A stretch of DNA of 64,000 bases, from positions 5,828,001-5,892,000 of the forward strand of contig NZ_CP032869.1 of the NCBI RefSeq assembly GCF_003576455.2. The letters run 5' to 3'. Shown piece by piece: positions 1-8,558 of this stretch; position 1 is the first letter of the stretch; every line of letters starts with the position of its first letter. The translations under genes were made by a program, and so were the position numbers. Origin of the DNA: Mucilaginibacter celer. GTDB lineage: Bacteria; Bacteroidota; Bacteroidia; Sphingobacteriales; Sphingobacteriaceae. Under the pieces are notes generated by a model. The model had not been told where the DNA came from. It was given only the letters and a program-made list of their open reading frames with translations, and searched no databases.

Positions 1-162
1 AGCAAAACCCCTCCCGATGACAAGATTTACACCGTAAAACAGGGCGATACACTATACAACATTTCCAAACGTTTTGGAATAACTGTTGATGACCTGAAAG
101 CGCTGAACAGCATGAGTGACAACAACATCAAAATTGGTCAGAAACTGGTAGTTGTTAAGTAG
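1..162 (+). CDS. LysM domain protein, C-terminal end (partial)
   Basis: The frame is open from base 1 and stops at 160-162, so only the last 53 residues are visible. They form one LysM peptidoglycan-binding module: the stretch YTVKQGDTLYNISKRFGI is followed by a DLKALNSM helix and IKIGQKLVV. LysM binds the N-acetylglucosamine backbone of peptidoglycan. The catalytic or other N-terminal part lies outside the window, so the overall role cannot be stated. A repeat-rich spacer follows the stop. Confidence 0.85.
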   Translation, partial: SKTPPDDKIYTVKQGDTLYNISKRFGITVDDLKALNSMSDNNIKIGQKLVVVK

Positions 163-163
163 A

Positions 164-292
164 GAGGCAAGACAGCAAGAGTCAGGAATCAAGATTTAAG
201 ACGATAAGAAACATTAGGAAAGAGAGCATTAGATTATCATGTATCCTGGCTCATGATCTCTTGATTCTTTCATCTTGATTTCTTGACTCTAT
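164..292. repeat. Intergenic inverted repeat
   Basis: GAGTCAGGAATCAAGAT near 179-196 pairs imperfectly with ATCTTGATTTCTTGACTC near 272-289. The element starts directly after the LysM stop codon. It contains no ORF. It resembles the other short palindromic elements that fill gaps in this window. Confidence 0.5.
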
Positions 293-361
293 TCCCCCAA
301 TAGTTAATTGTTGTTAAATAGCATGATCACTCCGGGCATAACAAGTAAATTTACAGCCATT

Positions 362-1150
362 ATGAAATTTTGGCTGTTGCTGATATGTTTTGCCCTTACT
401 GCCCCCGCTGTTTTTGCCCAGCAAAAAACGATTGACGGTGTGGTGTTTGATAAAGACAGCAAAGACCGCATAGCCAAAGTAAATGTTCAGAACATCACCA
501 CCGGCAAATCCATCTACAATACTTTTAAAGGCGAATTCAAAATAGAGGCACAGCCTGGTGATGTGTTGGTTTTTACCAAAGCCGATCATCATCCCGATAC
601 CCTAAAAGTGCAAAATGGTGAAGCGCTGGCCGTGTATATGAAACCAAAGGCCATACAGCTTAAGGAGGTTATTGTACGCGATACTTTAATGAACCCACAG
701 AAAAAGCTGGCTGCCACAAAAAACGATTACACCAAAATATTCGGCCCCCTGAATGATAAGGACCTGCTGAGTTTTGGCCCCGGTGGTGCCGGTTTGAGTA
801 TTGATGCTATTTATAATTCGTTAAGCCGAAGCGGCCGTAATGCGGCTCACCTTCGCGAAACTATCGAAAAAGATTACCAGCAAAGTGTTATTGATTACCG
901 CTTTAACCGCACTTATGTTGGTGCCATTACCAATTTGCAGGGCGAGCAGTTAACCCAGTTTATGATCCGTTACAGGCCGGGCTACTTCCAGGTAAAAAAC
1001 GCCAGCGATTATGAGTTTATCGCTTCTATCAAAACCAACCTGAAACGGTTTTTAAAGTATAGTACCAAACGCTCATACTCGCTCTCGCCACTTGTTACCC
1101 CCGAAGCAGATAAACAGCCTTTGGGCAAAGGGGATATACCACAATATTAA
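362..1150 (+). CDS. Secreted carboxypeptidase-regulatory-like domain protein
   Basis: The chosen ATG at 362 opens a good Sec signal peptide (MKFWLLLICFALTAPAVFAQQ); an upstream start at 308 would bury it. After cleavage, the first 80 or so residues (IDGVVFDKDSKDRIAKVNV..., ...GDVLVFTKADHHPDTLKV) look like a CarboxypepD_reg-like beta-sandwich, common at the N-terminus of Bacteroidota outer-membrane proteins. The rest is basic and lacks a beta-barrel of usable length. It is probably periplasmic or surface-associated. The function is unknown. It lies 131 bp before another envelope protein on the same strand. Confidence 0.7.
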   Translation: MKFWLLLICFALTAPAVFAQQKTIDGVVFDKDSKDRIAKVNVQNITTGKSIYNTFKGEFKIEAQPGDVLVFTKADHHPDTLKVQNGEALAVYMKPKAIQLKEVIVRDTLMNPQKKLAATKNDYTKIFGPLNDKDLLSFGPGGAGLSIDAIYNSLSRSGRNAAHLRETIEKDYQQSVIDYRFNRTYVGAITNLQGEQLTQFMIRYRPGYFQVKNASDYEFIASIKTNLKRFLKYSTKRSYSLSPLVTPEADKQPLGKGDIPQY

Positions 1151-1281
1151 CAGGCGCTTCATTTTAGTATCCAACGTTTGGTTTGTTGTTGCGACAAAAT
1201 TTACCAACCCCATTAAACCCACAGCCAACATTTTTGTTTATTGTAGGTAAAAAAGGAGATTTTTGCTTTAATTTGTTTACT

Positions 1282-2304
1282 ATGTTAAAAACAAAACCGG
1301 TACTACTGTTAATCACATTATCAGTCACGTGCGCGTTATCTGCCAGTGCACAAACCGATACCCTGAAAAAAGACACTGTTAAAATTGACACCGCCGTATT
1401 GAACAAATACCGGATCGACTCCCGGAAAAACGCCATCCCCACCCGCACAAGGCCCGTACAAATACAGCGCGAACAAGTGCCTGTAACCATGCTCGATTAC
1501 AAGGTAAACTACTGGAAAAAGGCTGTAACATTTGGCTTAAACTTTAGCCAGTCGGCATTTAGTAATAACTATAGCTCTGGTGGTGTAAGCGCTGTGGCAT
1601 TAGGCTCCAACTTTATTTACCATACTGAATACAATAAAGCGCCGTTTAGCTATGTATCCGAACTAAACTTGACATACGGCGTATCAAAAAATAAGGGCCA
1701 GGGCAAACGCAAAACTAACGACCGTATTTATTTTGATAATAAAGTAGCCTCGCAATTGTCAAAAAGCTGGTACTTTTTCGGGGCGCTAACCTTCGAGTCG
1801 CAATTTGATAAAGGTTACAATTATGTTGACCAGGGTAACGGAAAGTTTGAACAGCAATACATTTCAAATTTCATGTCGCCCGGTTACACTACCGAATCTG
1901 TCGGTTTCGAGTACAAGCCAACCGGCTGGTTCGACTTGCGTTTAGGTACCGGTACTGCCCGCCAAACTTTTGTATTGGATCATAAAATTCACATTAAAAA
2001 GCAGGATAACTACGGTGTAGATACCCTGAAAACCGTAAAGAATGATCTGGCGTTCCAGGTGGTGGCTTTGCTTGATAAGGATATTGCCAAAAACGTTCAC
2101 CTCAATACCCGTTACGCATTATTCATTCCTTACGGGCAATCACCAAAATTTATTACCCACCGTGTTGATATGGTGATAACGGCCAAAGTAAACAGGCTGA
2201 TCAGTGCCACGGTGAACGGAACGTTTTTATACGACAGGCATACTTCAGACGAGGCGCAGGGTTACGAAGGCCTGGGGCTGGGGATGCTTTACCGATTCCC
2301 GTAA
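1282..2304 (+). CDS. DUF3078-family outer-membrane protein
   Basis: The start at 1282 gives a signal peptide ending ALSASAQ; an in-frame start at 1183 would put 33 unrelated residues in front. The mature protein has the WKKAVTFGLNFSQSAFSNNY-type opening and alternating aromatic beta-strands (for example SWYFFGALTFESQFDKGY) that I recall for the Bacteroidota-specific DUF3078 family. These features suggest an outer-membrane beta-barrel. Its molecular role is not known. A hairpin terminator follows 26 bp after the stop, so it ends its transcript before ffh. Confidence 0.75.
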   Translation: MLKTKPVLLLITLSVTCALSASAQTDTLKKDTVKIDTAVLNKYRIDSRKNAIPTRTRPVQIQREQVPVTMLDYKVNYWKKAVTFGLNFSQSAFSNNYSSGGVSAVALGSNFIYHTEYNKAPFSYVSELNLTYGVSKNKGQGKRKTNDRIYFDNKVASQLSKSWYFFGALTFESQFDKGYNYVDQGNGKFEQQYISNFMSPGYTTESVGFEYKPTGWFDLRLGTGTARQTFVLDHKIHIKKQDNYGVDTLKTVKNDLAFQVVALLDKDIAKNVHLNTRYALFIPYGQSPKFITHRVDMVITAKVNRLISATVNGTFLYDRHTSDEAQGYEGLGLGMLYRFP

Positions 2305-2329
2305 CCGTAGTTTAAAAATATAACCTTAT

Positions 2330-2360
2330 CCGGCCCGACTTTTAAATCGGGCCGGTTTTG
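2330..2360 (+). terminator. Intrinsic terminator
   Basis: CCGGCCCGA at 2330-2338 pairs perfectly with TCGGGCCGG at 2347-2355. An 8-base loop separates them and a T-rich run follows. It closes the DUF3078 gene and separates it from ffh. Confidence 0.85.
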
Positions 2361-2405
2361 TTTTAGGAAAACCGCCAAAATATAAGTTAATATAGTTCAA
2401 AATGA

Positions 2406-2413
2406 TACCTTTG
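2406..2413 (+). promoter_or_regulatory. Bacteroidota-type -7 box of ffh
   Basis: TACCTTTG fits the Bacteroidota sigma-A -7 consensus TAnnTTTG and lies 36 bp before the ffh ATG. The -33 box is weak (GTTA around 2386). Confidence 0.5.
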
Positions 2414-2448
2414 TATCCTTATAAAAAAGATTAAAGTTTTTTACTATA

Positions 2449-3777
2449 ATGTTTGAAAATCTTTCGGATAAACTCGACAGGGCGTTCAAGGTCCTGAAGG
2501 GTCAGGGAACTATTACAGAAATAAACGTGGCCGAAACCATGAAGGAGATCCGCAAGGCCCTTCTTGATGCCGACGTAAACTATAAAACAGCCAAAGCATT
2601 TACCGATGATGTGAGGCAGAAAGCACTTGGCGCTAACGTATTGACCTCAATTTCGCCGGGCCAGTTGCTAACCAAGCTCATGAATGATGAGCTGACCGAA
2701 TTGATGGGCGGCACCACTGCCGATCTTACTTTTCCGGCCACTCCTACCGTCATCCTCATTGCAGGTTTAAACGGTGCGGGTAAAACAACCTTTACCGGTA
2801 AACTGGCCAACTACTTAAAAACACAACGCAATAAAAAACCATTATTGGTTGCCGATGATATTTACCGCCCCGCGGCTATCGACCAATTGGAGGTACTGGG
2901 CCAGCAGATTGGCGTGCCGGTATACTCGAACCGCGATTCGAAAGATCCGGTAGCCATTGCCCGCGAAGGTATAGCCCTGGCAAAACAGAACGGCCAGAAT
3001 GTAGTGATCATTGATACCGCCGGCCGTTTAGCGATAGACGAAGCCATGATGGTGGAGATTGAGCAGGTTAAATCGGCTGTTAAACCGCACGAGATTTTGT
3101 TTGTGGTAGATTCGATGACAGGCCAGGATGCCGTGAATACAGCCAAGGTGTTTAATGACCGTTTGGATTTTACCGGTGTGGTATTAACCAAGCTTGATGG
3201 TGATACCCGTGGTGGTGCGGCGCTATCCATTAAATCGGTAGTTAACAAGCCTATCAAATTTATTGGTACCGGCGAGAAGATGGAAGCGCTCGATGTGTTT
3301 CACCCCGATCGTATGGCATCGAGGATTTTGGGCATGGGCGACGTGGTATCCCTTGTTGAACGCGCACAACAGCAATTTGACGAGAAGGAAGCTGCCGAAC
3401 TCCAGAAAAAGATCCGCAAAAACAAATTCGACTTTAACGATTTTTACGGCCAGATCCAACAAATCAAAAAAATGGGTAACATGAAGGATTTGATGGGCAT
3501 GATTCCCGGCGTGGGTAAAATGATGAAAGATGTAGAGGTTGATGATAACGCTTTTAAAGCTATTGAGGCCATTATCCAATCCATGACCCCGTTTGAAAAA
3601 GAAAACCCCGAAAGCATCAACCAAAGCCGCCGCACCCGTATTGCCAAAGGTTCGGGTACCGATATCCAGGAAGTTAACCGCCTTATGAAGCAGTTTGATG
3701 ATATGAAAAAGGTGATGAAGCAAATGAGCAACCCGGCTGCCATGGCCAATATGATGCGCAGAATGCCGAAGATGTAA
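2449..3777 (+). CDS. ffh: Signal recognition particle protein Ffh
   Basis: The SRP54-type GTPase binds 4.5S RNA and signal sequences and delivers ribosomes to FtsY at the membrane. The 442 residues match the usual Ffh length. An N-terminal helical bundle comes first. The G domain has P-loop GLNGAGKTT at 106-114, then DDIYRPAA, DTAGR and TKLDGDTRGGA. The methionine-rich M domain includes MKDLMGMIPGVGKMM, SRRTRIAKGSG and a C-terminal NMMRRMPKM. The gene is monocistronic between two terminators. Confidence 0.97.
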   Translation: MFENLSDKLDRAFKVLKGQGTITEINVAETMKEIRKALLDADVNYKTAKAFTDDVRQKALGANVLTSISPGQLLTKLMNDELTELMGGTTADLTFPATPTVILIAGLNGAGKTTFTGKLANYLKTQRNKKPLLVADDIYRPAAIDQLEVLGQQIGVPVYSNRDSKDPVAIAREGIALAKQNGQNVVIIDTAGRLAIDEAMMVEIEQVKSAVKPHEILFVVDSMTGQDAVNTAKVFNDRLDFTGVVLTKLDGDTRGGAALSIKSVVNKPIKFIGTGEKMEALDVFHPDRMASRILGMGDVVSLVERAQQQFDEKEAAELQKKIRKNKFDFNDFYGQIQQIKKMGNMKDLMGMIPGVGKMMKDVEVDDNAFKAIEAIIQSMTPFEKENPESINQSRRTRIAKGSGTDIQEVNRLMKQFDDMKKVMKQMSNPAAMANMMRRMPKM

Positions 3778-3802
3778 AAGCATCTGATAAACAATAATAC
3801 AA

Positions 3803-3835
3803 AACGCCGCTTGCCAACAACAAGCGGCGTTTTTA
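3803..3835 (+). terminator. Intrinsic terminator of ffh
   Basis: AACGCCGCTTG pairs with CAAGCGGCGTT, followed by TTTTA. The stem begins 26 bp after the ffh stop. Confidence 0.9.
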
Positions 3836-3890
3836 TTTAAAAAAGGCTTAATTAACACATCTCTCTTGATAAAAGAAGTATATTTAGGGT

Positions 3891-4634
3891 ATGAAATATA
3901 ACCTATTCCTTATACCGGTGCTTGCCTGCACTAAGCTTTTTGCCCAAACCACATATATTAACAAAATTGACAAAGAGCAAAAAATCAGGCAAAAAATAAG
4001 TGTGCTGAAAGCCGATAATAATATCTGGCAAGGAAAATACACCGAATATAACCTGAAAAGTAACTCAATACTTAATGAAGGATATTACAAAAACAACCAA
4101 AAAGATAGCACCTGGAAGTATTACAATAACTGGCAAAAATTAGCGGAGACAGGCGGTTATAAAGCCGACAAGCGTATTGGGGTATGGAGTGCTTTTGATA
4201 ACAAAGGAGAATTAGAGTTGCAGTTTGATTACGATAATGACAGTTTGTTGTTTTATAAGCCAACTATACAGGAGATATTTAAAAAGCAGTATAACCTGAT
4301 AGAGGGAAATGACACAACTTTGGTAGAACTGGATAGAAAACCGATTTTTCTTGATGGGTCATCCACTATGGGGTCTGCAATAGCTGCTACGCTAAGGTAT
4401 CCGGAAGAGGCGAGAAGCCAGCACATTGAGGGCAAAGTAATAGTTGCTTTTAAAGTTAATCTTGATGGAACGGTGAGCAGTTTTAGAGTTTCAAAGTCAT
4501 TGGGTTACGGATGCGATGAGGAAGCATTAAAAGCTATTAAAAATATAAAGGGAAAATGGCTTCCTGCTGTATATCAGGACAGGGAAGTTGTTGTTGAAAA
4601 TGAACTTCCAATTAGTTTTACGCTCAGTTATTAG
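3891..4634 (+). CDS. Secreted TonB-C domain protein with MORN-like repeats
   Basis: A short signal peptide (MKYNLFLIPVLACTKLFAQ) is followed by YwqK/MORN-like repeats at roughly residues 45-120 (GYYKNNQKDSTWKYYNNW, GGYKADKRIGVWSAFD). The C-terminal 90 residues are a TonB-C domain (RYPEEARSQHIEGKVIVAFKVNLDGTVSSFRV...). There is no N-terminal membrane anchor as in true TonB, so it is more likely a periplasmic protein using the TonB-C fold for peptide or peptidoglycan contacts than an energy transducer. Such proteins are frequent in Bacteroidota. It has no operon partner. Confidence 0.8.
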   Translation: MKYNLFLIPVLACTKLFAQTTYINKIDKEQKIRQKISVLKADNNIWQGKYTEYNLKSNSILNEGYYKNNQKDSTWKYYNNWQKLAETGGYKADKRIGVWSAFDNKGELELQFDYDNDSLLFYKPTIQEIFKKQYNLIEGNDTTLVELDRKPIFLDGSSTMGSAIAATLRYPEEARSQHIEGKVIVAFKVNLDGTVSSFRVSKSLGYGCDEEALKAIKNIKGKWLPAVYQDREVVVENELPISFTLSY

Positions 4635-4875
4635 AGTACAAATAAGAAATAAGAGGATTTTAATAATTACAAAGAGAATTTGCATAACCCCCTGGCGAAC
4701 AAAATGAACAAGTGTATAAATTAATATACACATTTTGCTTCTTTAGAGTTTGCAAGTCATTAAAATGTCATTACAGGGCTTATGGCATTCACTTTGATTT
4801 AGTACTGATAACCAATAAGGGTCGTGCATTTAGCTTCCCCCCTTAATGTAATTATTGTTAACTAAATATTTGACC

Positions 4876-5613
4876 ATGAAAAATTTAATTAAACCGGTTT
4901 TGTTTACCGCGGCATTATTTGCTTTCAAAGTTAGTTCGGCACAGATTAATCTTGGTGCAACCACTGCAACTAAAATAGCAACCAAAGTGGCTACGCCATC
5001 AGTTAACGCAGCATCAATTGCACAAAAAACAGTTAATACTACATCAACCGTAGCTACCCAGGCTACTAACCAGGCTCAAAATGTAGCAGCGCGCACCGCA
5101 ACGCAGGCAACCACTAATCAGGCTGTAGCAGGTACTGCGGTAAACCAGGCGGCCAATGTTAACAGCAATGTAGCTTCAACAGTTAACGCTACTGCGGGCT
5201 CAACAGCTGCACAGGCTGGTGTTAACAGCACCACCGCCGTTGCAGGTAATGTAAATACAACAGGTGTAACCGCCGGCAGCGAAAAAGCCTTAAATACTAC
5301 CGAAGGTGTAGCTGCTAATACCACCGAAAAAGTAAGCAGCAATGCTGCTGCCTTAAGGGCTGGTGCAACTACCACAGCGGGTAATACTGCCGTTGCTGCA
5401 GGTACCGGGATTGATCAGGTTAGCAAAAATGTGAGCGTAACCTCAACAGGTAATTTAAACAGCACAAGCAATACTGCGGTTAGTGCTAAAAGCTTAAGGT
5501 CTGCCGTTTCAAACAGCGGGGCTTCAAACACAGCCGTTAAGGCAGGTAAAAAAACTGTAACTGTTAAAACATCGGGCAGCGGTTCATCAAAACTGAGCGC
5601 CACCAAACAGTAA
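4876..5613 (+). CDS. Secreted Ala/Thr/Asn/Val-rich low-complexity protein
   Basis: ATG at 4876 gives a signal peptide ending KVSSAQ; the in-frame start at 4855 only adds seven residues. I do not recognise the family. The mature part, about 225 residues, is built almost only of Ala, Thr, Asn, Val, Ser, Gly, Gln and Lys. Reading through it I find no Phe, Tyr, Trp, His, Cys or Met, and one Asp. Recurrent pieces are ATQATNQA, NTT and TAxxA. The C-terminus is Lys/Ser/Gly-rich. It might be an unstructured surface or matrix protein. A strong terminator follows. Confidence 0.7.
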   Translation: MKNLIKPVLFTAALFAFKVSSAQINLGATTATKIATKVATPSVNAASIAQKTVNTTSTVATQATNQAQNVAARTATQATTNQAVAGTAVNQAANVNSNVASTVNATAGSTAAQAGVNSTTAVAGNVNTTGVTAGSEKALNTTEGVAANTTEKVSSNAAALRAGATTTAGNTAVAAGTGIDQVSKNVSVTSTGNLNSTSNTAVSAKSLRSAVSNSGASNTAVKAGKKTVTVKTSGSGSSKLSATKQ

Positions 5614-5636
5614 TATCATTTACTATACACTAAATC

Positions 5637-5662
5637 AAAAAGGCCGGTTCCGGCCTTTTTGA
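5637..5662 (+). terminator. Intrinsic terminator
   Basis: AAAAAGGCCGG and CCGGCCTTTTT form a perfect A/T-flanked hairpin 24 bp after the preceding stop. Confidence 0.9.
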
Positions 5663-5694
5663 TTATCCGGACATTTTTTTGATCAGCATCAACC

Positions 5695-6618
5695 ATGAAA
5701 AAACTTAAACTTATCCTGCTGCTGGCTTTAGCCGGCCCCGCAGTTTACGCCCAGCAAAAAGCCGATACCGTCACTAAAACCAAAGAGATTTTTGTAAATG
5801 CGGGTGTTCAATATCTTTCAAACCTTACTTATGCCGGCCGGCGGGATGAAAGCAGTGTTCCGGTTTTACTCCCTTCGCTTACACTGGTTAGCAAACATGG
5901 CTTTTTTATAAGCGCTATAGGATATTTTGATTTAAACGGCGACAAATCGGGTACCGAAGGATTGAGCGTAACACCCGGCTATGTTTTTGCGTTTGATGCG
6001 AAGCGGTATTACGGAGGTAATATATCGGCCACTAAATATTTTATTACCGGCAGCAGCCCTATTATCCTCTCATCATTTAATGCCACGCTGGATGGGCAAC
6101 TGTATGCCAATCCCGATGATATTGTAAAATTAAGCGCCGGCATCAGCTACCGTTTCAATAAAAATAACAGTAACGACGTTGTTAACACCGCCGAACTATC
6201 CAAAGAGATTTTTGCGCTGAAAACAGGTGCCGATAAAAAAAGTGGCCTGAAAGTTACGCCTACCGCTACACTGTACGCCGGTACGCAATCTTTCTATCAA
6301 ACCTATTATACCGAATCGCAGGTTACCCGCTCGGTTGCAGTTCCGCAGAAACAAACGCCTATTAATATTTTGTTTCCCAATCAGCCTAAGCAAACTATTA
6401 TTACTCAAACAGTAACACAGCAAAACCAGCGCGAGGTAAGGCAGTATAAACTACTGGCTTTTAGCGGCTCATTACCGGTAACGTATAACATCAACAAATG
6501 GCAAATTTTGTTTACTCCTTATCTTATCAAACCCTTTAACCAGGTTGATTATGTGAGCAACACCAAAATGAACGGCCTGTATTTTTTATTTACCACAGGT
6601 GTTAACGTAACGTTTTAG
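5695..6618 (+). CDS. Putative outer-membrane beta-barrel protein
   Basis: A clear signal peptide (MKKLKLILLLALAGPAVYAQQ) precedes about 285 residues rich in alternating hydrophobic and aromatic strands, ending in FLFTTGVNVTF with a C-terminal Phe typical of barrels. A Gln/Thr-rich insert lies around residues 215-245 (QTIITQTVTQQNQREVRQY). No enzyme motif is visible and I cannot name the family. It begins 33 bp after a terminator and ends 99 bp before the M1 peptidase, so co-transcription with that gene is possible but not shown. Confidence 0.65.
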   Translation: MKKLKLILLLALAGPAVYAQQKADTVTKTKEIFVNAGVQYLSNLTYAGRRDESSVPVLLPSLTLVSKHGFFISAIGYFDLNGDKSGTEGLSVTPGYVFAFDAKRYYGGNISATKYFITGSSPIILSSFNATLDGQLYANPDDIVKLSAGISYRFNKNNSNDVVNTAELSKEIFALKTGADKKSGLKVTPTATLYAGTQSFYQTYYTESQVTRSVAVPQKQTPINILFPNQPKQTIITQTVTQQNQREVRQYKLLAFSGSLPVTYNINKWQILFTPYLIKPFNQVDYVSNTKMNGLYFLFTTGVNVTF

Positions 6619-6717
6619 CGGTGTTAAAAAATATCCTGCGCCCTGCACACTATAAGCGCAGATAAAAGGCTGTTTTTATTAGCTTTGTTGTTGTACAATA
6701 CAAATTGAAGGAAGCTT

Positions 6718-8298
6718 ATGCGCAGGATATTTTTAGTTATTTTATCATTATCAACACTTTTTACCATCCCGGCTTTTGCCCAGGTGCCCGGAGCCAATAT
6801 TGATGTTAGGCATTATACGTTTGATATTAAACTTAACGATGCCGATAACAACATCAAAGGCAAGGCTACAGTTACCGCAAAGTTTTTAAGCAATGCCACC
6901 GGCTTCAACCTCGACCTGGTAAAAACTAATGCCAAAGGTAAAGGCATGCTGGTATCGGCGGTAACTGAAAACGGGAAGCCGGTAAAATTTACCCAGGATG
7001 ATGAGCAGCTGAAAATAACCACCCGCGCGCTAAAAGGCAATACACGAGATTATACCATTACTTACAGCGGCATCCCGGCCGATGGCCTCATTATATCAAC
7101 CAACGCTTATGGTCACCGTACTTTTTTTGGTGATAACTGGCCAAACCGCGCCCACAACTGGCTGCCCTGTGTTGATAATATAGCGGATAAAGCCCCTGTT
7201 GATTTTATAGTAACCGCGCCCGACCATTACCAGGTAGTATCAAACGGTTTGCAAACCGAAGAAAAACAATTACCCGGCAAAATGAAGTTAACCCATTGGG
7301 TTGAAACCGTAGCCCTGCCAACCAAGGTAATGGTGATAGGCGTTGCCGAATTTGCCATCGATCATCCGGGTGATGTTAATGGCATCCCGGTGTTTACCTA
7401 CGTGTTTCCGGAAAGCAAGGAAGTTGGATTTAAGAATTATGCGGTAGCTAAAGATATCCTGCCCTATTTTATAAAAAATGTTGGCCCCTACAGTTATGAG
7501 AAGCTGGCCAACGTGCAGTCAAAAACCATTTTTGGCGGTATGGAAAATGCCAGTGCCATTTTTTATTTTGAAGAATCGGTTAAAACACCGGGCATTGAAG
7601 AGCTGATGGCCCATGAAATTGCCCACCAATGGTTTGGCGATGGTGCCAGCGAAAAAAGCTTTGGTCACCTGTGGTTAAGTGAGGGTTTTGCTACTTATAT
7701 GACCAACCTGTACCTCGAAAACAAATACGGTGCCGATACCCTGAAAACCAGGCTTATTGCCGATCGTAAAAAAGTGATAGGCTTTGAAAAAGCCCGTTTA
7801 ACCCCGGTTGTTGACACCGCCGTTAAAACCAAATACATGCAACTGCTCAATGCCAACAGTTACGAAAAAGGCGGCTGGGTACTGCATATGCTAAGGCGCA
7901 ACTTAGGCGATGCCACGTTTTGGAAAGGCATACGTAATTACTACGCCAAATACCAGGGCAGCAACGCCAATACGGATGATTTAAGGCGCATAATGGAGCA
8001 AACCAGCGGTAAAGATCTGAAACAATTTTTTACCCAATGGCTGCGCACCGCCGGCCACCCCAAACTGGCCGTTAAATGGACCTGGGACGAGAAGGAAAGC
8101 AGCCTAACCATCAACGTACTGCAAAACCAGGATTATGTTTACCAGTTTCCGTTAGAGATTGGGATTGATAGTGAAGTATTAACCATCATGGTAAAGGAAA
8201 AATCGGCAACGATACACTACAAAATGAAGGCAAAGCCAACGGATGTTAAGATTGACCCGAACGTGAATTTGCTGGCTACTTTTGATGAGGAAATGTAG
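6718..8298 (+). CDS. Secreted M1-family metalloaminopeptidase
   Basis: A signal peptide (ending IPAFAQ) is followed by the M1 beta-saddle domain. The exopeptidase motif GGMEN is at 273-277. The gluzincin zinc site is HEIAH at 299-303, with the third ligand Glu at 322 in LSEGFATYM. The family removes N-terminal residues from peptides. At 526 residues it lacks the long C-terminal helical domain of PepN, as other short periplasmic M1 enzymes do. It probably acts in the periplasm or outside the cell in peptide nutrition. A repeat element starts eight bases after the stop. Confidence 0.92.
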   Translation: MRRIFLVILSLSTLFTIPAFAQVPGANIDVRHYTFDIKLNDADNNIKGKATVTAKFLSNATGFNLDLVKTNAKGKGMLVSAVTENGKPVKFTQDDEQLKITTRALKGNTRDYTITYSGIPADGLIISTNAYGHRTFFGDNWPNRAHNWLPCVDNIADKAPVDFIVTAPDHYQVVSNGLQTEEKQLPGKMKLTHWVETVALPTKVMVIGVAEFAIDHPGDVNGIPVFTYVFPESKEVGFKNYAVAKDILPYFIKNVGPYSYEKLANVQSKTIFGGMENASAIFYFEESVKTPGIEELMAHEIAHQWFGDGASEKSFGHLWLSEGFATYMTNLYLENKYGADTLKTRLIADRKKVIGFEKARLTPVVDTAVKTKYMQLLNANSYEKGGWVLHMLRRNLGDATFWKGIRNYYAKYQGSNANTDDLRRIMEQTSGKDLKQFFTQWLRTAGHPKLAVKWTWDEKESSLTINVLQNQDYVYQFPLEIGIDSEVLTIMVKEKSATIHYKMKAKPTDVKIDPNVNLLATFDEEM

Positions 8299-8305
8299 TG
8301 TTTGA

Positions 8306-8552
8306 TTGTCTGAATCAGAATTTACAGAATTTTTAAATTAACAGAATGTATTCTAAAAATCCTGAAATTCTCCACCCAAAATCTTCACCCGGCGGTCGTG
8401 AAGACAAGACCGCATACTGGTATTGTCTGAACCGGAATTTGGGGGAATTAAAGAATTTATTGAATTTGATTTGCATTCTGTTAATTCCCCCAAATTCCGG
8501 TTCAGACAACATTCTGAAAATCCTAAAATTCTGTAAATTCTGATTCAGACAA
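8306..8552. repeat. Dispersed TTGTCTGAA...TTCAGACAA repeat, nested copy
   Basis: Outer arms TTGTCTGAATCAGAATTTAC (from 8306) and GTAAATTCTGATTCAGACAA (to 8552) enclose an inner inverted pair. The inner pair is TTGTCTGAACCGGAATTTGG from 8423 and its complement ending at 8509. Related copies lie at 23031, 43811, 48835 and 61728. This one fills the whole gap between two convergent genes and may act as a bidirectional transcript end. A 65-codon reading frame across it is not a gene. Confidence 0.85.
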
Positions 8553-8558
8553 CCTCCC

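Noticed and set aside
3223-3858. 211-codon minus-strand frame opposite ffh
   Set aside because: It is antisense to a fully conserved gene and has His/Leu/Phe-rich composition typical of a shadow frame.
8346-8543. 65-codon plus-strand reading frame
   Set aside because: It lies wholly inside a palindromic repeat element, with no ribosome site or family resemblance.
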